5,371 nucleotides of DNA, taken from Sulfurimonas sp. Lineage in GTDB: Bacteria > Campylobacterota > Campylobacteria > Campylobacterales > Sulfurimonadaceae. The first letter of the stretch is position 1. The number at the start of each line of letters is the position of its first letter. A program made the position numbers and the translations under genes. This document shows positions 1 to 5,208 of the stretch, in pieces. Where the stretch lies: the NCBI GenBank assembly GCA_030646745.1, contig JAUSKV010000156.1:1-5371 (forward strand), given 5' to 3'. The notes beneath the pieces were generated by a model. The model was given only the letters and a program-made list of their open reading frames with translations. It did no database searches and had not been told where the DNA came from.

Positions 1-204
1 AATGGCCTTGACTTTTGAATGCCTTACAGTGACAACACGGTTATCTAATAAAGTTGATAGATTTAGATTTAATTCTTTGTTAGTGGGATCATAAGGCAAT
101 TCAATTGTTGAGGCGGAAATTATAGTTAAATTTTTTAAATAGAGTAAAATAAAAGAGATATAATCTTTTTTATCTATATTTTTTAAAGGTTTTAATGCAA
201 AATG
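1..204 (-). CDS. possible partial minus-strand coding sequence, unidentified
   Basis: Read on the minus strand, positions 204 down to 1 stay open for 68 codons and run off the left edge. The translation looks protein-like: a hydrophobic patch (YISFILLYLKNLTI) is followed by ELPYDPTNKELNLN and by LLDNRVVTVRHSKVKAI. There is no ATG or GTG in the open part. The only usual start is a TTG at 99-97, with no visible Shine-Dalgarno. An in-frame ATG at 219-217 lies four codons before a TGA at 207-205, so the frame could be the 5' end of a gene damaged by a nonsense change. It overlaps the promoter and leader of the kinase gene on the other strand, which argues against an intact gene starting upstream. 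I do not recognise the family. The frame may also be open by chance, so confidence is low. Confidence 0.3.
159..164 (+). promoter_or_regulatory. -10 box (TATAAT) of the two-component operon
   Basis: A perfect TATAAT lies 37 bases before the kinase ATG. The DNA upstream is T/A-rich and has no good -35 hexamer, which is usual for sigma-70 promoters in Campylobacterota. Transcription would start near 170 and give a leader of about 30 bases containing AAAGG at 185-189. The AT-rich background makes chance matches common. Confidence 0.5.
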
Positions 205-1482
205 TCAAATTTCGTTCATAAAATATACAAATATTTTTTACTTAAAATAAACTCTATCACTATAAATCAAGCGAATATTTTTACTACTTTGACAATATTT
301 CTCTTCACTATTATATTTGCATATCTCCTGATTAAAGAGAACTATTATGATTATGAGAGAGCTTTGTTAAAAGAGCAACAGAGTCCTGTTTTACAAGAGA
401 CAACGCAAGAAGCAAAGCATGCAGAGAACGAAAAAAAACTCAAAACACTTTTGATAAAAAACACAATTGCAATCGCAACTTTAGCTTTTATACTCTTTGC
501 CATCGTGCTTGGGCTTTATAAAATTTTTAACACACTTTTAAAAAGAGACATCGAAGCCTTTTTAGATTTTTTTAGTGAAACAGCACATCATGAGAGGGTT
601 CTAAATCCACATGCCATTTTTTTTAAAGAGTTTAAAGTGATGGCAGGTTTTGCAAATAACATGGTTGCAACTATCGGTGAACAAAAATCTACACTCAAAG
701 AGTTGAACACAGGACTTGAAGATAAGGTTCGATTAAAAACTGCAGCTCTGCAAACCATAAATGAGAATTTAGTGCAAGAGAAAAAACTAAGAGATGACAT
801 GATGCAGGCCCAAAAAGAGTTTTTAAGATACACGGTGCATGAGACAAATACCCCTCTGAGTGTTATTTTGACAAGTATAGAACTTTTTGTGATGAAAAAC
901 GGCAAAGATAGACAGCTCTCAAAAATAGAAGCAGCGGTAAAAAATATTTTCAATATTTATGATGATTTGAGCTATTTGGTTAAAAAAGAGCAGGTGGAGT
1001 ACCCTAAAGTTGCGATTGAAATCGAATCATTTTTGAGCAGCAGAATAGATTTTTTTAGTGAAGTTGCCGAGATGTCGAAAGTAACTTTTAGTTACACTCC
1101 TCATGTGCCCGAACGAAGTGACAAATACTCTTGGGGTGCAAAGAGTATCTTTGTCTATTTTAATGAAACAAAGCTCCAAAGAGTCATAGACAATACAATT
1201 ACCAATGCCATAAAATATACTCTTGCACATGAGGTCATCTTTGTAACCCTGAGTGTGAGCGGAATTTTTGTGGATATTTCTGTTGGAAGTAAATCCAAAC
1301 AGATAAAAGATACAGACAAAATTTTTGAAGCTTTTTATAGAGAAGAGAATGAGGCGAATGGTTTTGGACTTGGGCTGAGACTTGTGAAGAGTATCTGCGA
1401 TGAGGATGGTGTTTTGATTTCGCTCAGCTCTAGTGATGAAAAAAATATATTTACATATAGATTTAAGATGATGGGTGAATAA
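202..1482 (+). CDS. membrane sensor histidine kinase
   Basis: This is a 426-residue sensor kinase that should autophosphorylate on His213 and pass the phosphate to the response regulator encoded directly downstream. Transmembrane segments lie at about 25-44 and 86-108, bracketing a charged periplasmic loop of about 40 residues that would be the sensing part. A linker and predicted coiled coil (about 160-207) lead to the H-box FLRYTVHETNTPL. The N-box is VIDNTITNAIKYT (Asn331, Asn335), the F-box KIFEAFYRE (about 373-381) and the G2 box GFGLGL (387-392). The usual D-x-G-x-G G1 motif is not recognisable; its place is taken by ISVGSKSKQI. The ATG at 202 is the only reasonable start: it precedes the first membrane helix, and AAAGG lies 12 bases upstream, a little far. 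Its stop overlaps the regulator's start (TAATG), implying translational coupling. The signal sensed cannot be told from sequence. Confidence 0.93.
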   Translation: MSNFVHKIYKYFLLKINSITINQANIFTTLTIFLFTIIFAYLLIKENYYDYERALLKEQQSPVLQETTQEAKHAENEKKLKTLLIKNTIAIATLAFILFAIVLGLYKIFNTLLKRDIEAFLDFFSETAHHERVLNPHAIFFKEFKVMAGFANNMVATIGEQKSTLKELNTGLEDKVRLKTAALQTINENLVQEKKLRDDMMQAQKEFLRYTVHETNTPLSVILTSIELFVMKNGKDRQLSKIEAAVKNIFNIYDDLSYLVKKEQVEYPKVAIEIESFLSSRIDFFSEVAEMSKVTFSYTPHVPERSDKYSWGAKSIFVYFNETKLQRVIDNTITNAIKYTLAHEVIFVTLSVSGIFVDISVGSKSKQIKDTDKIFEAFYREENEANGFGLGLRLVKSICDEDGVLISLSSSDEKNIFTYRFKMMGE

Positions 1483-2138
1483 TGAAAATACTGTTACTTG
1501 AAGATGAGGTGATGTTAAATGAGTCTATCACCGAGTATCTAGAAGCGAGCGGGCATAAAATAGACTCTTTCTTTGATGGCATTGAGGCGTATAACGCCAT
1601 GCGAGAAGTGTCGTATGACCTCTTTATTCTTGATATTACCGTTCCAAATATAGATGGGCTGACACTTTTAGAAAAAATACATGCACTAAAAATACACACA
1701 CCTACAATTTATATAAGTGCTTTGGTAGATATAGAAGATATTTCGCGTGCTTACAACCTCGGCTGTTACGATTATCTGAAAAAACCGTTTCATCTCAAAG
1801 AACTCTCGCTCAGACTTGACAGGATTATTCTCTCCCATGAAGTGCCGCGGGTGCATTTGAGACTCTCCAAAAATTACAGTTACGACCAAGAACACAGCAC
1901 GCTCTTTTTTAACTCTCTCCCTCAAACGCTCACAAAAAGACAGTCACAGATTATGGATTTACTCGCACGCAACAGAAGCAGAGTAGTAGATTTTGAGCAG
2001 TTTAGAATCTATGTCTGGGATGAGCAGATTGTTGACAATGCAACAATCCGTGCAGAAATTAACAGACTCAAAAAATTTTTGCAAGAGGATATCATCCAAA
2101 ATATCCGAGGAATGGGGTATATGATAGAAAAACCTTAA
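1482..2138 (+). CDS. OmpR/PhoB-type response regulator
   Basis: This is a 218-residue two-domain transcription regulator, the evident partner of the overlapping kinase gene. Residues 1-118 are a receiver domain: acidic pocket Glu7-Asp8, phosphoacceptor Asp51 in LFILDITVPNIDG, Ser79 in the Thr/Ser switch position (IYISAL), and Lys101 in YLKKPF. Residues about 125-218 form a winged-helix DNA-binding domain, with TLTKRQSQIMDLL at its start, ATIRAEINRLKKFL as the recognition-helix region, and the typical closing motif IRGMGYMIE. Length is normal for the family. The ATG at 1482 shares its A with the kinase TAA stop, so the two proteins are probably made at coupled levels. The target genes are unknown. 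The Sel1-repeat gene downstream is an obvious candidate by position, but it has its own promoter and no clear tandem OmpR-type site was recognised. Confidence 0.95.
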   Translation: MKILLLEDEVMLNESITEYLEASGHKIDSFFDGIEAYNAMREVSYDLFILDITVPNIDGLTLLEKIHALKIHTPTIYISALVDIEDISRAYNLGCYDYLKKPFHLKELSLRLDRIILSHEVPRVHLRLSKNYSYDQEHSTLFFNSLPQTLTKRQSQIMDLLARNRSRVVDFEQFRIYVWDEQIVDNATIRAEINRLKKFLQEDIIQNIRGMGYMIEKP

Positions 2139-2146
2139 TGGTTTTT
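2128..2146 (+). terminator. weak stem-loop at the end of the two-component operon
   Basis: AAAAACC (2128-2134) and GGTTTTT (2140-2146) form a 7-bp stem around a 5-base loop that contains the TAA stop of the regulator. The T-run is part of the stem and then ends in TAAC. By symmetry it could work in both directions. The low G/C content makes it a weak intrinsic terminator at best. Confidence 0.4.
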
Positions 2147-2274
2147 TAACACTTGAGGGCAAAATTTTTATCACTCTAATTTGTAGCGATAAGAATAATA
2201 AATAACAATACTATATAAATTTGGTTATTTTTAGCTAATATACATAGAAGTGATTTTTTTTTGTAAAAGAAAAA

Positions 2275-2280
2275 TATAAT
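2275..2280 (+). promoter_or_regulatory. -10 box (TATAAT) of the Sel1-repeat gene
   Basis: TATAAT lies 27 bases before the ATG at 2308. A run of nine T followed by G (2254-2263) sits just upstream, resembling the T-rich element that replaces the -35 box in Campylobacterota promoters. The leader then carries a strong Shine-Dalgarno, AAGGAG at 2295-2300, 7 bases before the start. The gene is therefore probably transcribed separately from the two-component operon. A 7-bp inverted repeat AAATAAC/GTTATTT (2200-2206 and 2224-2230) lies upstream, but in such AT-rich DNA it may be chance. Confidence 0.55.
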
Positions 2281-2307
2281 CATTAAAAAAAGAAAAGGAG
2301 ACAAACT

Positions 2308-3033
2308 ATGAAAAAATGGATACTCATTTCACTCCTCACTCTATCACTTTTTGGAGATGATTTTAAAGAAGGAGTTTGTGAATACAACAAAGGCAATAAA
2401 ACCAAAGCAGTGGAATTTTTGAAAAAAGCTTGTGATAGTGGAGTTGCCGAGAGTTGTAATAATCTTGGAAATATCTATGATAATGGAGCAGGTGTGAAAC
2501 AAGATAAATTTAAAGCAGTAAAACTCTACAAAATAGCTTGTGATGCTGGAATAACTAATGGTTGTTCCAATCTTGGACTTATGTATTTTAATGGAGAGGG
2601 TGTCAAACAAGATAAATTTAAAGCAGCAGAACTCTTAAAAAAAGCTTGTGATCGTGGAAGTGTTGGGAGTTGTGAAAATGTTGGACTTATGTACGCCAAT
2701 GCAGAGGGTGTTAAACAAGATAAAGTTAAAGCAGTAGAACTCTTAGAAAAAGCTTGCGATAGTGGAATTGCTAATAGTTGTTCTAATCTTGGGCTTATGT
2801 ATTTCAATGGTGCGGGTGTCAAACAAGATAAGATTAAAGCAGCAGAACTCTTAAAAATAGCTTGTGATTGTGGAAATAGTGGGGGTTGTTTTAACCTTGG
2901 ATTGATGTACGGCAATGGAGAAGGTGTCAAACAAAATAAAAAAATAGCCAAATATCTTTTTGGCGAAGCTTGTTATGGTGGAAGTATTGGGAGTTGTGAA
3001 AATTATAAAATCCTAAGTGAGCAAGGATTTTAA
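2308..3033 (+). CDS. secreted Sel1-like repeat protein, Hcp-type, cysteine-paired
   Basis: This 241-residue protein has an N-terminal signal peptide (MKKWILISLLTLSLFG, cleavage probably near residue 16), so it should act in the periplasm or outside the cell. The rest is Sel1-like (TPR-related) repeats: five full 36-residue units at 34-69, 70-105, 106-141, 142-177 and 178-213, and a partial sixth. A typical unit reads A-x-E-L-L-K-K-A-C-D-x-G, then C-x-N-L-G-L-M-Y and G-x-G-V-K-Q-D-K. Each unit has a C-x7-C pair (42/50, 78/86, 114/122, 150/158, 186/194, 222/230), as in the Helicobacter pylori Hcp proteins, where such pairs form a disulfide inside each repeat. Cys24 and Cys188 fall outside the pattern. 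Hcp proteins have been reported to bind beta-lactams and act on host cells, but repeats like these are mostly protein-binding scaffolds, and no enzymatic role should be assumed. The start is fixed by AAGGAG 7 bases upstream. Confidence 0.93.
   Translation: MKKWILISLLTLSLFGDDFKEGVCEYNKGNKTKAVEFLKKACDSGVAESCNNLGNIYDNGAGVKQDKFKAVKLYKIACDAGITNGCSNLGLMYFNGEGVKQDKFKAAELLKKACDRGSVGSCENVGLMYANAEGVKQDKVKAVELLEKACDSGIANSCSNLGLMYFNGAGVKQDKIKAAELLKIACDCGNSGGCFNLGLMYGNGEGVKQNKKIAKYLFGEACYGGSIGSCENYKILSEQGF
2407..2946 (+). repeat. five 108-bp in-frame tandem repeats within the Sel1 gene
   Basis: The repeats are also conserved at the DNA level. GGTGT[CGT]AAACAA recurs at 2491, 2599, 2707, 2815 and 2923, exactly 108 bases apart, each time followed by a similar lysine-rich stretch. 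There are no indels between units. A sixth, partial unit follows at 2947-3030. The nucleotide similarity suggests fairly recent duplication or ongoing recombination between units, so copy number may vary among strains. Confidence 0.9.
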
Positions 3034-3063
3034 AGTTTATTGTATTGTAATTTAACAATCCTT
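3023..3063 (+). terminator. candidate stem-loop terminator after the Sel1-repeat gene
   Basis: AAGGATT (3023-3029) pairs with AATCCTT (3057-3063), and TTAAA (3030-3034) pairs with TTTAA (3051-3055), leaving one bulged C at 3056 and a 16-base loop. The 12-bp stem spans the stop codon. What follows (ATTTAGATAATATTTG) is A/T-rich but is not a clean T-run, so termination is plausible rather than clear. Confidence 0.35.
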
Positions 3064-3084
3064 ATTTAGATAATATTTGATAAC

Positions 3085-3132
3085 AGGCTTTCTGTAATAT
3101 AATATAAAGCCTTAGATGCGATTTCTAAGGCT
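3085..3132. other. two overlapping, mutually exclusive hairpins
   Basis: AGGCTTT (3085-3091) can pair with AAAGCCT (3106-3112). AGCCTTAGA (3108-3116) can pair perfectly with TCTAAGGCT (3124-3132) around a 7-base loop. Both use AGCCT at 3108-3112, so only one can form at a time. TATAAT at 3098-3103 sits in the loop of the first; if it is a -10 box, a transcript would begin near 3110, at the foot of the second hairpin. On the minus strand the second hairpin is followed by a T/A-rich tract (TTATATTATATT) and could be a terminator for leftward transcription. No coding frame is associated with it. Confidence 0.35.
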
Positions 3133-3191
3133 GATTTAACTGGGTGTACTACTAAGATTTTCAAAAGTTTTACAATTCGTTTGACATAAAT

Positions 3192-3214
3192 ATGCACTCG
3201 GTAAAAATGTGCAT
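3192..3214. promoter_or_regulatory. possible operator: ATGCAC/GTGCAT inverted repeat
   Basis: ATGCAC (3192-3197) and GTGCAT (3209-3214) are perfect inverted half-sites with 11 bases between them, 48 bases before the start of the broken CI-type repressor. TTGACA, a perfect -35 hexamer, lies at 3181-3186 just upstream, with a poor -10 candidate (TAAAAA, 3202-3207) between the half-sites. Dimeric HTH repressors bind such repeats over promoters, and the location suits an autoregulatory or divergent phage-type operator. Nothing in the sequence proves binding. Confidence 0.3.
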
Positions 3215-3261
3215 GGGAAGAGTAAGAACGTGAGAGAGGTTTTTATTGAATATACTTTCGT

Positions 3262-3903
3262 ATGATAAGTTTTAATGAAGTTATAAAAACTAAAAGACAT
3301 TTTATCTCAAGAGCTATGGCAATATCTAATATCTTTTTATTGCCAAGTTCTTGAGATAGATTACGATAGATTTAGAAAACAAAAGAGCCGCAATGGCGTA
3401 GTCCCATATCCAGAGATAATGATGTTTTTAGCAAAAAGAAAAATATCTATAAACTGGTTCTTTTTTAATCAACTCCCAGAAAAATTTGTGGACTCCACAT
3501 CAAATTACATCATACGTAAATACCAAAAATCAATCATCGCTTCGGCTAGAGGCGGTGCAATAAACTATGAAATAAATTTAACCTCGTTGGTCGTAGATAA
3601 GCAGCTGCTAGATTATATAAATAGCATCTATAAATATACTGAAATCTTGCAGGTATTTGATGACTCCATGGAACCTGATATTAAGACGGAAGTTTGGTGT
3701 TTGTGGATAAAAGTCAAGTAGATATAAATAGGCCAGGTGTTTATGTCGTTAATACTTTAGAAGGATTGTTTGTGAAAAATATTGAAGTATATAATGATAA
3801 GATTTTGCTAAAATCATTAAATAAAGAATATGAAACTGTAATCATTCATATAGATAATGTCAATATTATGGGTAAAGTTTGTGGAATGTTAATAAAAATA
3901 TAA
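3262..3903 (+). pseudogene. frameshifted CI/LexA-like repressor (HTH + S24 peptidase domain)
   Basis: Joining frames gives a protein of about 213 residues, normal for phage CI-type repressors: an N-terminal helix-turn-helix and a C-terminal S24 (LexA-like) self-cleavage domain. ATG 3262 starts MISFNEVIK in one frame. From 3290 the frame changes by one, inside an A-rich run, and continues LKDILSQEL ... DYDRFRKQKSRNGVVPYPEI ... RKISINWFFFNQLPE. The S24 serine lies in DDSMEPDIK (Ser codon 3665-3667). After AAG at 3683-3685 the frame shifts back: restoring one G would make AAG-GAC-GGA-AGT-TTG, giving K-D-G-S-L-V-F-V-D as in intact homologues. The likely catalytic lysine is in GLFVKNIE (codon 3775-3777). 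The first frame from 3262 ends after 22 codons. The middle frame, with an ATG at 3419, ends at 3721. The last frame has only a TTG at 3694. The segment 3313-3347 is also atypical for an HTH. The gene lies 10 bases before the RES gene, probably in one transcript. Sequencing error at short runs is the alternative explanation. Confidence 0.85.
3303..3358. repeat. 21-bp near-perfect inverted repeat (hairpin) inside the repressor HTH region
   Basis: TATCTCAAGA (3303-3312) pairs exactly with TCTTGAGATA (3349-3358). GCT (3313-3315) pairs with AGT (3346-3348, one G-T), A3316 bulges, and TGGCAATA (3317-3324) pairs exactly with TATTGCCA (3338-3345). The loop is 13 bases (3325-3337). There is no T-run after it, so it is not an ordinary terminator. 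It lies entirely in the coding region for the DNA-binding domain of the repressor pseudogene. Confidence 0.85.
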
Positions 3904-3907
3904 AGGA
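3902..3907 (+). promoter_or_regulatory. ribosome binding site (AAAGGA) of the RES-domain gene
   Basis: AAAGGA lies 6 bases before the ATG at 3914 and overlaps the TAA stop (3901-3903) of the upstream repressor pseudogene. It supports the chosen start and an operon arrangement in which the RES gene is translated from a shared transcript. Confidence 0.7.
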
Positions 3908-3913
3908 ATAAGA

Positions 3914-4831
3914 ATGCTACATGAGAATATTATTCAAGGAATTATAAACAAAATTGAAGATTTAAATAAAAATCCAGCAAAAGAGAGGGACAATGTTTTT
4001 CATATAATTTCAGAATTAAATGACTTTATTTATTCAGATAAAGAGTTAACAGAAGAAGAGATTCAAAAACTAATTGGTGAGCTAACATTTTTTACTACGC
4101 TAATACCTATTCCTGTACCATTAGGTATGGATATTTCTAGAGCTGTTAGATATGAAGATGATGGTGTTGTTGTTCCTTGTTATAATGAAATTTCAAGATT
4201 GTCTTATATACCAGAGTCAATGATTGAAGAAAAAGCTAAACTTGGTCGGATGAATCAACTAAAAGAACCTATGTTCTATGGATGCTTATATACAAATCCA
4301 AATAGCATAGGAACTGCGTTATCTGAAGTGAATGCTCAAAAAAATGAAAATTTTAATGTTCTATTCTCTAAAACAAAATCTACGCTTCAATTGATACCAA
4401 TAGGTGTATTTGATAATTATAGAAGAGGAATAGAACATCTATGGAAGCTTCATGGCTCTTTTAAAGACATATATGACTTATATAAACTTCATACACATCC
4501 AAGTGCCATGATAGCACTTCATTTATGTGATGCATTTCTATATAAAGTGCTTAAAGAAAAAAGTACAGAAAAATTATATAGAGTGACTTCTCAGATAGCA
4601 AAAGAATGTTTAAGTGCACCTATTATAGATGGTTTAATCTATGCATCCGTGCAGTTTGACAATCATCCAAATATAGTAATAAAGCCCAAGTCAATAGATG
4701 CGAAAGTGGCTCATAAAGAAGTAATATCATTAGAAGTTATTGAGAACTATGGGTATGGAATATATCAGACTAAGAATACACATCATGCATATATTAATGA
4801 CAATAAAATTGATTGGAAAGAGATTAAATAA
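3914..4831 (+). CDS. RES-domain protein (putative NAD+-degrading toxin family)
   Basis: This intact 305-residue protein has no signal peptide or membrane segment and should be cytosolic. Residues about 72-260 fit a RES domain: an arginine-rich start (DISRAVRY, Arg76/Arg79), LGRMNQLKEPMFYG (Arg112, Tyr122), the glutamate of TALSEV (Glu138), and a C-terminal IIDGLIYASVQ (Ser245) followed by NIVIKP. Arg, Glu and Ser in these places are the conserved RES residues. Characterised members degrade NAD+ (MbcT) or ADP-ribosylate a target (ParT) and are held in check by Xre-type antitoxins with a ParS/MbcA domain. Here about 70 helical, charged residues precede the domain, and about 105 residues separate Glu and Ser, so it is a longer variant than the compact toxins. 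The upstream partner is a broken S24 repressor, not a recognisable RES antitoxin. The gene looks more AT-rich than the kinase gene (14 G/C in 3961-4020 against 20 in 841-900, a small sample), perhaps a sign of transfer. The family call is by motif only. Confidence 0.72.
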   Translation: MLHENIIQGIINKIEDLNKNPAKERDNVFHIISELNDFIYSDKELTEEEIQKLIGELTFFTTLIPIPVPLGMDISRAVRYEDDGVVVPCYNEISRLSYIPESMIEEKAKLGRMNQLKEPMFYGCLYTNPNSIGTALSEVNAQKNENFNVLFSKTKSTLQLIPIGVFDNYRRGIEHLWKLHGSFKDIYDLYKLHTHPSAMIALHLCDAFLYKVLKEKSTEKLYRVTSQIAKECLSAPIIDGLIYASVQFDNHPNIVIKPKSIDAKVAHKEVISLEVIENYGYGIYQTKNTHHAYINDNKIDWKEIK

Positions 4832-4833
4832 TA

Positions 4834-4896
4834 TTTGCTTGTGAAATGTGAGTAAACTCACTCTAAAACAGTTTATTTCTTTGTGTACTAACATTT
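4834..4896. repeat. direct repeat copy 1 (178 bp before copy 2)
   Basis: This copy runs from TTTGCTTGTGAAATGTGAG to TTTCTTTGTGTACTAACATTT and aligns without indels to 5012-5074. Similarity is strongest at both ends and weaker in the middle. It starts immediately after the RES stop codon and contains a perfect small palindrome, GTGAGTAAACTCAC (4848-4861), which is lost in copy 2. There is no T-run to make it a terminator. Confidence 0.75.
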
Positions 4897-4984
4897 TAAA
4901 AGTGTTTGCACAGCAAAGAACTCATTACTACTTGCCAAGTATGAACGAACAGTGCAGTTAGATGAATTTCAAGTAACTGGGTAG
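4892..4984 (+). pseudogene. possible coding remnant without start codon, between the repeats
   Basis: Between the two repeat copies, one plus-strand frame is open for about 30 codons and reads protein-like near its end (LLLAKYERTVQLDEFQVTG, stop at 4982-4984). It has no start codon or ribosome binding site and is closed upstream by TAA at 4889-4891. The complementary strand is also open over much of the same stretch, so the coding direction, and whether it ever coded, is uncertain. I do not recognise the family. Confidence 0.25.
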
Positions 4985-5011
4985 GTAAAAGGGTTGTTTA
5001 AAAGTTTTAGT

Positions 5012-5074
5012 TTTGCTTGTGAGATGTGAGTGAAATCATCAAAAAAGAGCTTATTTCTTTGCGTACTAACATTT
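5012..5074. repeat. direct repeat copy 2
   Basis: This is the second copy of the 63-bp repeat that begins just after the RES gene, at a constant offset of 178 bases. On the minus strand both copies begin with ATG-TTA-GTA and read MLV[HR]KEI; in this copy the frame is 21 codons (5072 down to 5007). I see no ribosome binding site and do not call it a gene. Confidence 0.75.
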
Positions 5075-5086
5075 CATAAGCAAAAT

Positions 5087-5109
5087 ACTAACATTTTAAA
5101 AGAGTTTGT
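5087..5109. repeat. third, partial copy of the repeat's right end
   Basis: TACTAACATTTTAAAAG-A-GTTTG at 5087-5109 matches TACTAACATTTTAAAAG-T-GTTTG at 4887-4909 with one mismatch. It follows copy 2 by only 12 bases. The motif TACTAACATTT therefore occurs three times between the RES gene and the tRNA genes. The remaining stretch, 5110-5208, is AT-rich and I see nothing in it. Confidence 0.7.
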
Positions 5110-5208
5110 ATAAAAGTATTAAAAATTCTTATATAACAGTATTTGGAATTTGATTTATTTTGGATTAATTTTAAAGTTGGATAAGAGCTTGAAAGTGCGT
5201 GTTTTAGG

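Noticed and set aside
2..94. Plus-strand frame from ATG at 2
   Set aside because: It is only 30 codons, has no visible ribosome binding site and looks less protein-like than the opposite strand over the same bases.
126..140. TTAAAT direct repeat upstream of the kinase as an OmpR-type binding site
   Set aside because: The copies are 9 bases apart rather than about 11, and such words are common in this AT-rich DNA.
195..221. ATG at 195, better spaced from AAAGG than the kinase ATG
   Set aside because: It opens a frame of only eight codons before TAA and is out of frame with the kinase. I see no reason to call it a leader peptide.
588..953. 121-codon minus-strand frame inside the kinase gene
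   Set aside because: It is antisense to a clearly coding sequence, has low-complexity Ser/Phe-rich translation and matches no domain; it is a shadow frame.
2526..2951. 141-codon open frame on the minus strand
   Set aside because: It lies opposite the Sel1 repeats and its own 36-residue periodicity is a mirror of them. It has no ribosome binding site and no independent coding character.
3023..3132. Known riboswitch or 6S/tmRNA gene in the intergenic region
   Set aside because: Hairpins are present, but no conserved core of a known RNA family was recognisable by eye.
4834..5109. CRISPR array
   Set aside because: There are only two and a half long, diverged copies at unequal spacing, with no uniform repeat-spacer pattern and no cas gene in view.
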